Shown: one piece after another, positions 45,367 to 54,206 of the stretch
Position numbering within the stretch: the first letter of the stretch is position 1
How the letters are laid out: every line of letters begins with the position of its first letter
Assembly (NCBI RefSeq): GCF_918698155.1
Contig: NZ_CAKKLX010000006.1
Span: 1-64,000 of the forward strand
DNA: 64,000 nt
Direction: 5' to 3'
Source of the DNA: Roseomonas sp. CECT 9278
Lineage (GTDB): Bacteria; Pseudomonadota; Alphaproteobacteria; Acetobacterales; Acetobacteraceae
Translations under genes and position numbers: made by a program
The notes under the pieces: model-generated
Told to the model about the DNA's origin: nothing
What the model saw: the letters and a program-made list of their open reading frames with translations, nothing else
Database searches by the model: none

Positions 45367-46229
45367 CAGCGCATCTCCAGACGCCAGGCGTCGCGTTCGG
45401 CCATGCGCACCACCTCGATGCCGAAACGCGTGCCGGAAATCACCATCAGGTCGTCGATCGGATAGCCGGACTCGCCCTCGGGCGCGACGGCCAGAAGTAG
45501 GTCGGCCATGGCCTCGGCCACCGGCCCGGGCGCCAGGCGCGACAGCGCGTCGCGGCGCGGCGCCAGATGCCGCATCAGCACGCCGAGCGCATGCCGCCAG
45601 CCCGGCCGGTCCCAGGCCTGCGCATGCGACAGATGGCGGATGCCTTCGCACTGCACCGCCATCACGGGCAGGCCCTGCAGCATCGCATCCAGCACGATCC
45701 AATAATCCCACCACGGCACGCCGAAGGCGAAGCCGGACAGGTCGAGCCGCACGGCCATGTCGCGCGGCATCATCACCAGGTCGTAGCCGTAGCGGTAGAC
45801 CGTGCCTTCCCCCTGGTGGCCATGCAGCACGTCGGTGCGGTTGCAGGCGACCATGCCCTGCGCGGCGCGCTCGACCAGCGCGGCGCGGGCGCCGCCGTCC
45901 AGCGACAGCAGGATGTCGGCATTCACCAGCCCCACCACGGGCGCGCCGGTCGCGACCGCGCAGGCCAGGGCATCGGCGATCCAGGCGCCGGGCCGGCCAT
46001 AGGTCTCGGCGACACCGGGCTGCGCCGTCACGGCCTCGATCCCGGCCGGCAACTCGCCGAGCCGGTCGCACTCGGCCGCCGGGTTCACCGTCATCACCCG
46101 CCAGCCGGAGGACGGCCAGGATGCCGCGCAGGCGGCGCGCCAGGCGGGCCCTGCCTCGACGCCGCCCGGGCCTGGGCGGCGCATCGCCGGCGGGATGGAG
46201 GTGGCGAGCGCGGCCTCAGTCACGCGCAT
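45366..46229 (-). CDS. Glycosyltransferase-like protein, uncertain
   Basis: 287 residues. The segment VVGLVNADILL resembles the DxD-like NAD patch of family 2 glycosyltransferases, and GVPWWDYWIVLDAMLQGLPVM a later conserved part, with RVMTVNPAAECDRL near the start. Likely cytoplasmic. The start at 46229 overlaps the end of the amine oxidase gene by 14 bases. It is coupled to the downstream uncharacterised gene by ATGA. The family call is by eye and moderate. Confidence 0.5.
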   Translation of the reverse strand: MRVTEAALATSIPPAMRRPGPGGVEAGPAWRAACAASWPSSGWRVMTVNPAAECDRLGELPAGIEAVTAQPGVAETYGRPGAWIADALACAVATGAPVVGLVNADILLSLDGGARAALVERAAQGMVACNRTDVLHGHQGEGTVYRYGYDLVMMPRDMAVRLDLSGFAFGVPWWDYWIVLDAMLQGLPVMAVQCEGIRHLSHAQAWDRPGWRHALGVLMRHLAPRRDALSRLAPGPVAEAMADLLLAVAPEGESGYPIDDLMVISGTRFGIEVVRMAERDAWRLEMR

Positions 46230-47514
46230 CGGCCCGCCGCAGCTTCGCGACGTTCCAGGCGATGCCGAGCGCGCGGAAGGCGTGGCCGGGAATGGTGCGC
46301 AGGCGCGTCTCGACCGGCGCCGCGATGTCGCTGAGCGGCGTGCCGTTGCTCGCCTTCGCCAATTCCCGCCCGAGGATGGTCGCGAGCGCCACGCCGCGCC
46401 CGTTGCAGCCCGTCCAGGACAGCACGCCCGGCGCCAGTTCATACACATGCGGCAGCTTGTCCGCGGTGCCGGCGACGTAGCCATGCCAGATGTAGTCGAA
46501 GCGGACCTCGCCGATCTGGGGAAAGACCCGGCGCACGCGCTCGGTGATGCGGGCGCGGATGCGGTCCTCCCAGCCGAAGGGCACGATCAGCCCGCCGCCG
46601 GTCACCAGGCGGCCATTGGCGTCGAAGCGGTAGAAATACAGGTCGCCCTGCGTGTCGGACAGCGCATGGCCTTCGGGCAGGATCGACTTGCGGATGTTGT
46701 CCGACAGCACCGATGTCGCCATCTGATAGGACCGCACCGGCACGATGGTGCGCTTCAGCGCGGGCCAGAAATCGCCGGTATAGGCATGGGTGGCGATCAC
46801 CACGCGATCGGCCGTGAGCGTGCCGCGCGGCGTCGTGACCACCCAGCCGCCGGGCGCCTTGTCGATCGCCGTGACGGCGCTGTCGGTGTGCAGGATGGCA
46901 CCGGCGCGGATCGCCGCGGCGGCCAATCCGCGCGCGAGGCCAAGCGGATTGATCCGCCCCCCCGTCGCATTGCCCCAGCCGCCGAACCAGTGGTCTGTGC
47001 CGGTCAGCGCGGCCATCTCGGCGCGCGAATACATCCGGACCGGCGCGCCGCGGCGGCCCCAGGCCTCGGCGCGCTTTTCCGACAGGCGCAGGCGGGATTC
47101 GCGGTGCGCCGGCTGGATCCAGCCATTCTGCACCGCCTCGGCCGCGATGGCGTGGCGGCGGATCAGGTCGAAGGTGAAGGCGGCGCTGTCGCGGATCAGG
47201 CCGACGAATGCCTCGCCCTTGTCGCGGCCGCCCTGTTCGGGGGCGACGGAAGCGACGATCTCATCCGGGTCGACGCGCGAGAGGGTCGGGATCACCTGGC
47301 CGTTGTTGCGGCCCGAGGCGCCCCAGCCGATGTCGTTCGCCTCCAGCAGCGTGACCGGCACGCCGGCCTCGGCCAGGTGCAGCGCGGTGGACAGGCCGGT
47401 GAAGCCGCCGCCGACCACGGCGGCGCAGGTGCGCGCATCGCCGACCAGCGGCGTGGTCGCGGGCGGCGGGGGTGCGGTGGCGGCCCACAGGCTCGGGGGC
47501 ATCGGCGCGCTCAT
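46216..47514 (-). CDS. FAD-dependent amine oxidase/oxidoreductase (DAO family, OrdL/PuuB-like)
   Basis: 432 residues. N-terminal Rossmann fold VVGGGFTGLSTALHLAEAG with E in TLLEANDIGWGASGRNNGQ, the segment ATHAYTGDFWP, and VRSYQMATSVLS. The C-terminus WTGCNGRGVALATILGRELA binds the FAD. This is the PuuB/OrdL group, which oxidises gamma-glutamylputrescine or similar secondary amines; the substrate is not shown. The start shares ATGA with the stop of the EamA transporter gene. Confidence 0.85.
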   Translation of the reverse strand: MSAPMPPSLWAATAPPPPATTPLVGDARTCAAVVGGGFTGLSTALHLAEAGVPVTLLEANDIGWGASGRNNGQVIPTLSRVDPDEIVASVAPEQGGRDKGEAFVGLIRDSAAFTFDLIRRHAIAAEAVQNGWIQPAHRESRLRLSEKRAEAWGRRGAPVRMYSRAEMAALTGTDHWFGGWGNATGGRINPLGLARGLAAAAIRAGAILHTDSAVTAIDKAPGGWVVTTPRGTLTADRVVIATHAYTGDFWPALKRTIVPVRSYQMATSVLSDNIRKSILPEGHALSDTQGDLYFYRFDANGRLVTGGGLIVPFGWEDRIRARITERVRRVFPQIGEVRFDYIWHGYVAGTADKLPHVYELAPGVLSWTGCNGRGVALATILGRELAKASNGTPLSDIAAPVETRLRTIPGHAFRALGIAWNVAKLRRADARD

Positions 47515-48401
47515 GCGCCCTTCCTTCCGGTGAACAGCACGGCCGCCAGCATCCCGCCGACCGCGCAGCAGGCGCCCAGCACCTGCAGCAGGGACACCGC
47601 CTCGCCCAGCATGAGGGCCGCCAGCAGCAGCGCGATCACCGGCACCATGACGCCGAGCGTGGCCGCCCGCGTCGGCCCGAGCAGCTCAACCGCGCGCGCA
47701 TACAGGAACATCGCCAGCGCACCGAGCACGAGGCCCTGCATCACCAGGTGGAACAGGATGGACTGCATCGGCAGCGCGACCAGCGCCCCGGCCCGCCAGG
47801 GCAGCCAGATCGGGAAGACCACCAGCGCCGAGATGATGGTCACGGCCGCGGTCGCCGGGATGGCCGGCACCTGCCAGCGCCGCAGCAGCAGGGTGAAGAC
47901 CGCCCAGGTGGCGCCCGCGGCGACCAGCAGGATGTCGCCGCGCCAGGCGCCGGGATGGTTCCCCTGCACGCCGTCCCAGCCGATCATCAGCACGCCGGCG
48001 GCCATGACCGTCAGCGCGACCGCGCGGCCGCGGCTGGGCCATTCGTTGATCAGCGGTATGGCCAGGATGGCGCCGGCGACGGGCATGGTCATGGGCGCGA
48101 TGGTGCCGCCATGGGAGGCCGGCGCATAGACCAGCGCGACCAGGAACAGCATGAGGTTGGGCGCGCCGCCGAACAGCGCCAGCAGGCACAGCCGCCGCAG
48201 GCCCAGGCGGCGCAGCACGTCCCGCGCGCGCCAGGCCAGCGGCGCGAGCAGCACCGCCGCCGGCACGTAGCGGAAGGCCGCCAGGTCAAGCGGATGGAAC
48301 CCCTGCCCCGCCAGGGCGGGACGCGCAACGACGGCATGCCCGCCCCAGATGAGCGCGGAGAAGATGCCAAGGGCGAGGCCAAGCAACAGCCGGGGGTTCA
48401 T
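47511..48401 (-). CDS. DMT/EamA family transporter
   Basis: 296 residues with about ten hydrophobic segments and two EamA repeats (ALGIFSALIWGGHAVVARPA at the first helix; GDILLVAAGATWAVFTLLLRRW starting the second half). Such proteins export amino acids, metabolites or drugs. Starting Met at 48401; a GTG at 48410 is also in frame. Runs into the amine oxidase gene by ATGA overlap, which suggests a transport/oxidation pair. Confidence 0.85.
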   Translation of the reverse strand: MNPRLLLGLALGIFSALIWGGHAVVARPALAGQGFHPLDLAAFRYVPAAVLLAPLAWRARDVLRRLGLRRLCLLALFGGAPNLMLFLVALVYAPASHGGTIAPMTMPVAGAILAIPLINEWPSRGRAVALTVMAAGVLMIGWDGVQGNHPGAWRGDILLVAAGATWAVFTLLLRRWQVPAIPATAAVTIISALVVFPIWLPWRAGALVALPMQSILFHLVMQGLVLGALAMFLYARAVELLGPTRAATLGVMVPVIALLLAALMLGEAVSLLQVLGACCAVGGMLAAVLFTGRKGA

Positions 48402-48494
48402 CACCGCCACCCTGCCCTGTTGCAGCGCAGCGTGAAACGGGGGAAGGGCGCGGGGCAGGCATGTGGCGCCGCGCCGCCGCGCCGCCGGTGCGAT

Positions 48495-49016
48495 TCAAGC
48501 CGCGAAGACGCGGTTCAGGTCGGTGCAGAAGCGGCCATAGGGCAGGCCATAGGCGTGGATCGAGACCGCCGTCTCGGTGCCGAGGTTGGCCAGCCGGTGG
48601 ATGGCATCGGGGCGCGCCGGGCCATGCGAGGTATCGCCGGGCCGCCGCAGCGCCGCGCCGGTCTGGACGGGGCATTCGGGGTCGTCGCCGGGCGTGTAGA
48701 AGGTCTCGGTCAGCCGGCCGCGATGCACGCCGACGGCGCACCAGGCCTTGTGGGCGTGGATCGGCGACATCTGGCCCGGCCGCCAGACCAGGGCGGCGAC
48801 CGCCCAGCCCTGCGCGGCATCCTCGTGCAGCAGGTGGCGGATGTAGGTTTCGGCGCGGCAGGGACAGTCGCGGCCGAGCAGCAGCAGCGGGTCCGCGGCA
48901 TGGGCGCCGAGCGCGTCGGCCACGGCGGCCGCGGGGTCGGCAGGGGTGCCGCGCAAGGCGGCGGCGATGCTGGCGACCATGGCATCGAGCGAACTGCGCG
49001 CGGCGATGACGTTCAT
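48495..49016 (-). CDS. Cupin-fold cysteine dioxygenase-like protein
   Basis: 173 residues. Cupin metal-binding region SPIHAHKAWCAVGVHRG with a second His in AVSIHAYGLPYG, matching the CDO/PCO-type cupins that oxidise thiols to sulfinates. The preceding helical part ends in GAHAADPLLLLGRDCPC. Starts at ATG 49016. A well-formed promoter with an inverted repeat across its -35 region lies upstream. Substrate (cysteine, mercaptopropionate or other thiol) cannot be told. Confidence 0.75.
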   Translation of the reverse strand: MNVIAARSSLDAMVASIAAALRGTPADPAAAVADALGAHAADPLLLLGRDCPCRAETYIRHLLHEDAAQGWAVAALVWRPGQMSPIHAHKAWCAVGVHRGRLTETFYTPGDDPECPVQTGAALRRPGDTSHGPARPDAIHRLANLGTETAVSIHAYGLPYGRFCTDLNRVFAA

Positions 49017-49069
49017 GGAGGATCCTGACGACCATGCGGGAGCCGGGGCGAACCGCCACGCGACGCCGG

Positions 49070-49116
49070 ATCGTAACATTGGAGATGAATTCACTTCAAG
49101 GGTCACGTTTCTTGAA
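49070..49116 (-). promoter_or_regulatory. Promoter with inverted repeat over -35, before the cupin gene
   Basis: On the minus strand: -35 TTGAAG (49094-49099), 18-base spacer, -10 TACGAT (49070-49075), about 55 bases before the cupin start. An inverted repeat TTCAAG-N10-CTTGAA (49095-49100 and 49111-49116) overlaps the -35 element, fitting a repressor site. Each box has 4 of 6 consensus bases. Confidence 0.45.
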
Positions 49117-49259
49117 ATCCGTTACCCCAGGATGCCTTGGCCGGAGCACTGCATTCTGGGCAAGGATGATCGCCGGTGCGGCGGGGGCGCATCCCCGCAG
49201 CGGCGCCGTGGCGGTGAGTCGCGAAGGCAGGCAGGCCGCGGCGCGGCGCGGCGATGCGA

Positions 49260-50057
49260 TCAGCCGAGCGGCAGCAGCCGCTTCGGGTCCGCATCCGCGA
49301 AGGCCAGCACCAGCGGGGTGGAGCCGGCAAAGGCGGCCCGGCGTGCGATGCTGGCGGGGAAGCAGAAGGTCAGGGCCTCGTCGTAGCGCGCCACATCGTC
49401 GCGGCGCGCCAGCATCATCTTGGCCCCGCCGGCCATGAAGTCGGCGTGGCGATCGATGATCGCGAAGACCTGGAAGTCCGGCCGCTGTTCGAGGAAGGCG
49501 GCGACCGCCAGGGTGATGTCGGGGTACCAGGGGTGCAGCACGTCATCCACCACGATGACACCGCCCGGCGCCAGGCAGCAGCCGGCGAGCATCAGGTCAT
49601 GCGCGGCGCCGGTGCGGCTGTGCTCCCCATCGACATGGACCAGCCGTGCCGGGGCGCCCAGCAGTTGCGCCCAGTGCAGCGGGTCGAGCAGCGCGGAGGA
49701 TCCGCGGTGCAGCCGCAGGCGCGAGGCCGGCAGGCCACGGCCGTGCCAGTTCGCCCGCACCGAGGCCTCGAAATCCTCGCCGCCGAGGGCGAAGAGGTCG
49801 ACGCCGAGCACGGTTTCGTCCTCGCGTGTCGCGAGGCCGAAGCCGACCAGCGTCTTGCCGTGGAAGGTGCCGATCTCGGCGATGGGGCCGCGGATGCCGT
49901 CCCGGCGCTGCAGTTCGAGCAGCGTCAGGATGGCCAGCGCGCTGCCCGGGGTGAGGTAGCCGCGGACCTGCCGCATCCCCATGGCGAAGTAGTCGATCGC
50001 CGCCTTGAGCGGATGGGTCGCGGGGACCCCTCCGGTCGGTGCGGCCGGGTCGCTCAC
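49260..50057 (-). CDS. Class I SAM methyltransferase (methyltransferase-24 type)
   Basis: 265 residues from GTG 50057 (GAGAGG lies about 11 bases upstream). Motif I is PIAEIGTFHGKTLVGF, then GVDLFALGGEDF, and the acidic post-motif VHVDGEHSRTGAAHDL with VIVVDDVLHPWYPDITLAV. This is the small O-methyltransferase-like group seen near glycan or natural product genes. Substrate unknown. Located just downstream of rpsD on the same strand. Confidence 0.7.
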   Translation of the reverse strand: MSDPAAPTGGVPATHPLKAAIDYFAMGMRQVRGYLTPGSALAILTLLELQRRDGIRGPIAEIGTFHGKTLVGFGLATREDETVLGVDLFALGGEDFEASVRANWHGRGLPASRLRLHRGSSALLDPLHWAQLLGAPARLVHVDGEHSRTGAAHDLMLAGCCLAPGGVIVVDDVLHPWYPDITLAVAAFLEQRPDFQVFAIIDRHADFMAGGAKMMLARRDDVARYDEALTFCFPASIARRAAFAGSTPLVLAFADADPKRLLPLG

Positions 50058-50121
50058 GCGCGGCGACCTCTCTCCGTGGGTCCGGCGGACCAGCAGGCGA
50101 GAGGTGCCGCGCGCTGGCGCA

Positions 50122-50739
50122 TCAGCGGCTGTAGAACTCGACGACCAGGTTCGGTTCCATCTGGACCGGGTAGGGCACGTCCGACAGCTTCGGCGCGCGC
50201 AGGAACTTGCCGCGCATCGCGCGGTTGTCGATCTCGAGGTACTCCGGCACGTCGCGCTCACTGGACTGCACGGCGTCGAGCACGGCGGCGAGCTGCTTCG
50301 ACTTCTCCTTCACCTCGATCTGGTCGCCGTCCTTGACCAGGTAGGAGGGGATGTTCACGCGCTTGCCGTTCACCAGGACATGGCCGTGGTTGACGAACTG
50401 GCGCGCGGCGAAGGGGGTGACCGCCAGCTTCATGCGGTAGATCACTGCGTCGAGGCGGCGCTCCAGCAGCTCGATCAGGTTCTCCGAGGTGTCGCCCTTC
50501 CGGCGCACCGCTTCGTCGTAGTACTTGCGGAACTGCTTCTCGCCGATGTTGCCGTAGTAGCCCTTGAGCTTCTGCTTCGCCATCAGCTGGATGCCGAAGT
50601 CGGTCGGCTTGTTCTTGCGGCGCTGGCCGTGCTGGCCGGGGCCGTATTCGCGCTTGGCGAGCGGCGACTTGGCGCGACCCCAGAGGTTCACGCCCAGGCG
50701 GCGATTGATCTTGTACTTGGATTCGGCGCGCTTGGTCAT
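50122..50739 (-). CDS. rpsD: 30S ribosomal protein S4
   Basis: 205 residues. [20 protein letters not shown] opens the N-terminal region, [23 protein letters not shown] starts the S4 RNA-binding domain, and the end reads NLVVEFYSR. Binds 16S rRNA and helps 30S assembly. The ATG at 50739 gives the standard length. A strong promoter is seen about 145 bases upstream. Stand-alone rpsD outside the alpha operon is normal in alphaproteobacteria. Confidence 0.98.
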   Translation of the reverse strand: MTKRAESKYKINRRLGVNLWGRAKSPLAKREYGPGQHGQRRKNKPTDFGIQLMAKQKLKGYYGNIGEKQFRKYYDEAVRRKGDTSENLIELLERRLDAVIYRMKLAVTPFAARQFVNHGHVLVNGKRVNIPSYLVKDGDQIEVKEKSKQLAAVLDAVQSSERDVPEYLEIDNRAMRGKFLRAPKLSDVPYPVQMEPNLVVEFYSR

Positions 50740-50881
50740 GCGCTGCATCCCGCCGCGTTGCGCGGACGGGCCTTCTGTGTTGTGCCCGGTATGGGCTGTT
50801 GTCCCGGTAGTCCTTGGCCCCGGAAGGGCCTTGGCGGGCGCGGACCCCAGGGGTCCGTCCACATTCCCGGAAGGAGGCGGG

Positions 50882-50911
50882 GTGATAGGGGCAGCCGCCC
50901 GGGCTTGTCAA
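50882..50911 (-). promoter_or_regulatory. Promoter for rpsD
   Basis: Minus strand: consensus -35 TTGACA (50906-50911), 18-base spacer, -10 TATCAC (50882-50887, 4 of 6). It sits about 145 bases before the rpsD start. The transcribed leader contains a dyad CGGAC-N7-GTCCG (50841-50857) that could form a small hairpin, a place where ribosomal-protein feedback could act; that is a guess. Confidence 0.7.
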
Positions 50912-50940
50912 ACCGCGCGGCCGCGCCCTACTCCCGCGCC

Positions 50941-51150
50941 ATGGTGACGCGCGAAGAGATCCTGGTGCTGGGCCTGACGGCCGGCGTGGTGGGCTCGCTG
51001 GTGGGCGGGCTGATGCTCGGCATCGGGCTGGGGCTGGTGGTGAACAACGTCCATGCCGGCTGGCTGCTGGTGCTGCCGGCGGCACCCGCGGCGGGTGGAC
51101 TCGGGCTGCTTCTGGCACGCAAGCTGGCGCGCAAGCTCAATCAGGGGTGA
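50941..51150 (+). CDS. Small two-helix membrane protein
   Basis: 69 residues. Begins MVTREEILVLGLTAG, then two hydrophobic segments (about 10-35 and 42-60) joined by NNVHAGW, and a basic tail KLARKLNQG. No family recognised. It starts just upstream of the divergent rpsD promoter and its last 14 bases overlap the convergent Bug receptor gene. Confidence 0.6.
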   Translation: MVTREEILVLGLTAGVVGSLVGGLMLGIGLGLVVNNVHAGWLLVLPAAPAAGGLGLLLARKLARKLNQG

Positions 51151-52105
51151 TCCCGGCGCGACGGATCAGGTCGCGCTTCACCGCCATGTCGCGCGCGATC
51201 ATCGCCGCGAAGTCCTCGGGCGTGGAGGCATGCACCGTGTAGCCGTTCGGTGCGAGGTGCCGGTCGCGCACGGCGGGCTGCGCCATGGCGGCGGCGATGT
51301 CGTCGCGGATCCGCCGGATGGTGGGCGCGGGCGTGCCAGCCGGCGCCAGCACCCCAAACCAGGTGCGCGGGTCGATCTGATCGAGCCCCGCCTCCGCCAG
51401 CGTCGGCACCTCGGGCAGTTGCGGCAGGCGCGTGGGCCGGCCGACGGCCAGGGCGCGGATCGTCCCGGCCTCGATGTGCTGGCGCGCGGAAGCGACACCG
51501 GCCAGCGTCATCTGTACCTCGTTCGCAAGTGTGGCGACCAGCGCGGGCGTGAGGCCGCGATAGGGCACATGGGTCAGCGTGATGCCCTCCCGCGCCGCCA
51601 GCGCGCCGAACAGCAGATGCGGCTGGCTGGCGGTACCGTAGGAGCCGAAGTTCAGGCTGCCGGGCGTTGCCCGCGCGGCAGCCACCAGCCCGGCCATGTC
51701 ACGCGCGGGCACCGACGGATGCACCAGCACCATCTGGTGCACATCGACCAGCCAGGTGACGGGGGCCAGGTCGCGCACCGGGTCATGCGGCAGGGCGCGG
51801 ATCAGGTTCGGATTGCCGGTGATGGAATTATCGGCGGTCAGCAGCAGCGTGTGGCCGTCGGGCGCGGCCTTCGCGACGGCATCGGTGCCGGGAACGGTGG
51901 CGCCGCCGGGGCGGTTCTCGACCACCACGGGCTGTCCCCAGGCGCGCGATAGCTGCTCGGCCAGCGCGCGGCCCAGCGCATCGAGCCCGCCGCCAGGCGG
52001 GAACGGCACCACGATACGCACCGGGCGCGCCGGGAAGGCGGGCTGCGCGCGCGCCAGCGTGGGCAACAGAAGGGCGGCGGCGAGCGCACGGCGCGAAAGC
52101 TTCAT
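51137..52105 (-). CDS. Bug/TctC-type substrate-binding protein
   Basis: 322 residues. Signal peptide MKLSRRALAAALLLPTLARA, then the Bug family core RPVRIVVPFPPGGGLDALGR, LLLTADNSITGNPNLI and FGVLAPAGTPAPTIRRI. Binds a carboxylate ligand in the periplasm, typically for the TTT (TctCAB) transporter, but most Bug genes stand alone without it, as here. Roseomonas and beta-proteobacteria have many. The start overlaps the stop of the hydrolase gene (ATGA), pointing to a functional pair. Confidence 0.9.
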   Translation of the reverse strand: MKLSRRALAAALLLPTLARAQPAFPARPVRIVVPFPPGGGLDALGRALAEQLSRAWGQPVVVENRPGGATVPGTDAVAKAAPDGHTLLLTADNSITGNPNLIRALPHDPVRDLAPVTWLVDVHQMVLVHPSVPARDMAGLVAAARATPGSLNFGSYGTASQPHLLFGALAAREGITLTHVPYRGLTPALVATLANEVQMTLAGVASARQHIEAGTIRALAVGRPTRLPQLPEVPTLAEAGLDQIDPRTWFGVLAPAGTPAPTIRRIRDDIAAAMAQPAVRDRHLAPNGYTVHASTPEDFAAMIARDMAVKRDLIRRAGITPD

Positions 52106-52968
52106 CAGATCAGCCCCAGGAACTGGCGCAGCAGCCGCAGCGTGAGGGCCGGCGCCTCAAGTTCCGGAAGGTGGCCGATCCCGGCCGGATGTTCCAGACG
52201 GCTGCCGGCGATCGCCGCGGCGACGGCCGCACCGACCTCGGGCGGGTTCACGCGGTCCTCGGTGCCGGTGACCACCAGCGTGGGCGCGGCGATGCGCGGG
52301 GCGAAATCGGCGACCACATCCGCGATGTCGGTCGCGCGCGCCGCGGGCATCAGGCCCCGCGCATCGGTGGCGGCCACCATGCCCTGCACCAGCCCGGCCA
52401 CCAGTTGGCCGGTGCCTGGCGCGACCAGCGCCTGCCAGCGGCCGCGCCCGAGCGCCACGCCGCCCTGTGCGATCGAGCTGGCGCGCATCGCGAGCATGCG
52501 CGCGCGCTCCGCATCCCCCTTCCAGCGCTGCCCGCGCGAGGTGCCGAGCAACACCAGCCTGGCGACGCGTCCCGGATGCTCCGCCGCCAGCGCCGCGCCG
52601 ACCAGCGAACCGAAGGAGGAGCCGACCACATGCACCGGCGCCTCGATGCCGAGCGCATCGAGCAGCGCGACGGCGGCGGCGGCGTAGTCCTCGGCGCGCG
52701 GGGCATCGGCGGCGAAGGGGTCGGACATCAGGTAGCCCGGCGCGTTCCAGGCGATCACGCGCGCGCCGGGGGCGAGGCCCGCCAGCACATAGCGCCACCC
52801 CATGCTGTTGGCGCCGATGCCGTGCAGGCAGAGCACGACGGGTCCCTGGCCCGCCTCCATATAGGACAGGCGCGGGCCGGCCAGGCCGCCGCCGGGGGCA
52901 TCGACGGCGACGAAGCGCAGGTCGGGCAGCGGCGTCAGCGGCGTGCCATCCGGATGGGTTGTGGTCAT
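52105..52968 (-). CDS. Alpha/beta hydrolase
   Basis: 287 residues. VVLCLHGIGANSMGWRYVL for the oxyanion loop, nucleophile elbow GSSFGS and a C-terminal catalytic His in GIGHLPELEAPALTLRLL. The acid is probably the Asp of GTEDRVN. Typical of small esterases or C-C hydrolases. Both neighbours overlap it: Bug receptor downstream and trmJ upstream. Substrate unknown. Confidence 0.85.
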   Translation of the reverse strand: MTTTHPDGTPLTPLPDLRFVAVDAPGGGLAGPRLSYMEAGQGPVVLCLHGIGANSMGWRYVLAGLAPGARVIAWNAPGYLMSDPFAADAPRAEDYAAAAVALLDALGIEAPVHVVGSSFGSLVGAALAAEHPGRVARLVLLGTSRGQRWKGDAERARMLAMRASSIAQGGVALGRGRWQALVAPGTGQLVAGLVQGMVAATDARGLMPAARATDIADVVADFAPRIAAPTLVVTGTEDRVNPPEVGAAVAAAIAGSRLEHPAGIGHLPELEAPALTLRLLRQFLGLI

Positions 52969-53792
52969 GCCGGGTCGCTCCAGGGCGGCGGCGCGTCGTG
53001 CGTGTCGGGCCGGCCGCGGCGCATGCGCCCGCGCGACAGCTCCGTCACCACCCCGTGCAGCGTGCGCAGTTCCTGTTCGGTGACTTCACCGCGCTGGAAC
53101 CAGTGGCGCAGGTTGCGGACCATGCCGGGGCGTTTCTCGATGTTGTCGAGGAAGCCGGTGGCGTCGAGTTCCGCGACCAGGCGATTGAGGAAGATCTCCA
53201 GCTCGCCCTTGGTGGCGATGTGGGTTTCGTTCGTCATCAGCACGCGCGGCGGCGTGGACTCGGCCGCGGTCCACCATTCATAGGCCAGGATCATCACGGC
53301 CTGGGCCAGGTTCAGCGACATGTGCTCGGGGTTGAGCGGGTAGCGCACGAGCGTGTCGGCGCAGGCCATGTCCTCGTTCTCGAGGCCGGCGCGTTCGGGG
53401 CCGAACAGGATGGCGGAGCGCAGGCCGCGGGCGGTGATGTCGCGCAGGTCCTCGGCCGCGGCGCGGGCAGTGCGCACCGGCACCACCACATGGCGCGGCC
53501 GCGGGCAGGTGGCCAGCACGCGGTGGCAGTCGGCAACCGCGGCCGGCACGCTGTCGAACACCGTGGCGGCGTCCAGGATGGCATCGGCGCCGGAGGCCGA
53601 CGGGTAGGCATCGGGCTGCGGCCAGCCGTCACGCGGGGCCACGATGCGCAGGTGGAAAAGTCCGCCATTGGCCATGGCGCGCGCAGTGCTGCCGATGTTG
53701 CGCGCCATCTGCGGGCGCACCAGGACGACGATCGGCGTCTCGCCCGCGGGCGGTGTCAGCGCCGCGCGGCCATCCTTGCGCCCGCCGGTCAT
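52965..53792 (-). CDS. trmJ: tRNA (cytidine/uridine-2'-O-)-methyltransferase TrmJ-like
   Basis: 275 residues, SpoU/TrmH superfamily. Motif 1 is VRPQMARNIGSTARAMANGG, motif 2 ILFGPERAGLENEDM, motif 3 YPLNPEHMSLNLAQAVMILAYE. These knotted SAM enzymes methylate the ribose at tRNA position 32. The length (typical TrmJ about 245-270) and the C-terminal helix with FFLR-like FLDNIEKRPG fit. Translationally coupled by ATGA-type overlaps to the DUF305 gene and the hydrolase gene. Confidence 0.85.
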   Translation of the reverse strand: MTGGRKDGRAALTPPAGETPIVVLVRPQMARNIGSTARAMANGGLFHLRIVAPRDGWPQPDAYPSASGADAILDAATVFDSVPAAVADCHRVLATCPRPRHVVVPVRTARAAAEDLRDITARGLRSAILFGPERAGLENEDMACADTLVRYPLNPEHMSLNLAQAVMILAYEWWTAAESTPPRVLMTNETHIATKGELEIFLNRLVAELDATGFLDNIEKRPGMVRNLRHWFQRGEVTEQELRTLHGVVTELSRGRMRRGRPDTHDAPPPWSDPA

Positions 53793-54145
53793 CGTGGCGC
53801 GGTGCGCGCGAGGAAGGCGCGCAGTTGGGTGATCTCGGCTTCCTGGGCGCGGATGATGGCCTGCGCCAGGGCGCGCATCTCGGGATCGGAACCATGGCGC
53901 AGCACGACATTCGCCATGTCGATCGCACCCTGGTGGTGCGGGATCATGCCGGCGGCGAAGTCGCGGTCCGCGTTGCCGCTGTAGCGGATGGCCATGTCGC
54001 GATGCATGCGGTCGTTGGCGGCGCGAAATTCGCGCGTCGCGGCGGAGTCCTGCGCGGCGGGCGCGCCGTGGCCCTGGTGGCCCTGCTGGGCGGCGGCAGG
54101 CAGCGCGAACAGGGCGGCGGCGAGGGCGATGGCGATGCGGTTCAT
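53789..54145 (-). CDS. DUF305 domain protein, secreted
   Basis: 118 residues. Signal peptide MNRIAIALAAALFALPAAAQ, a His-rich spacer (GHQGHG), then the DUF305 core HRDMAIRYSGNADRDFAAGMIPHHQGAIDMANVVLRHGSDPEM. The HHQGAIDMA motif is the family hallmark and may bind copper or other metals. Likely periplasmic. Upstream of trmJ. Confidence 0.92.
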   Translation of the reverse strand: MNRIAIALAAALFALPAAAQQGHQGHGAPAAQDSAATREFRAANDRMHRDMAIRYSGNADRDFAAGMIPHHQGAIDMANVVLRHGSDPEMRALAQAIIRAQEAEITQLRAFLARTAPR

Positions 54146-54206
54146 GGGCGTGTCTCCCGGCGGGTTGTGACCGCCGGGGAGGCTGGGGTTTCCCATCGTC
54201 GGAAGG

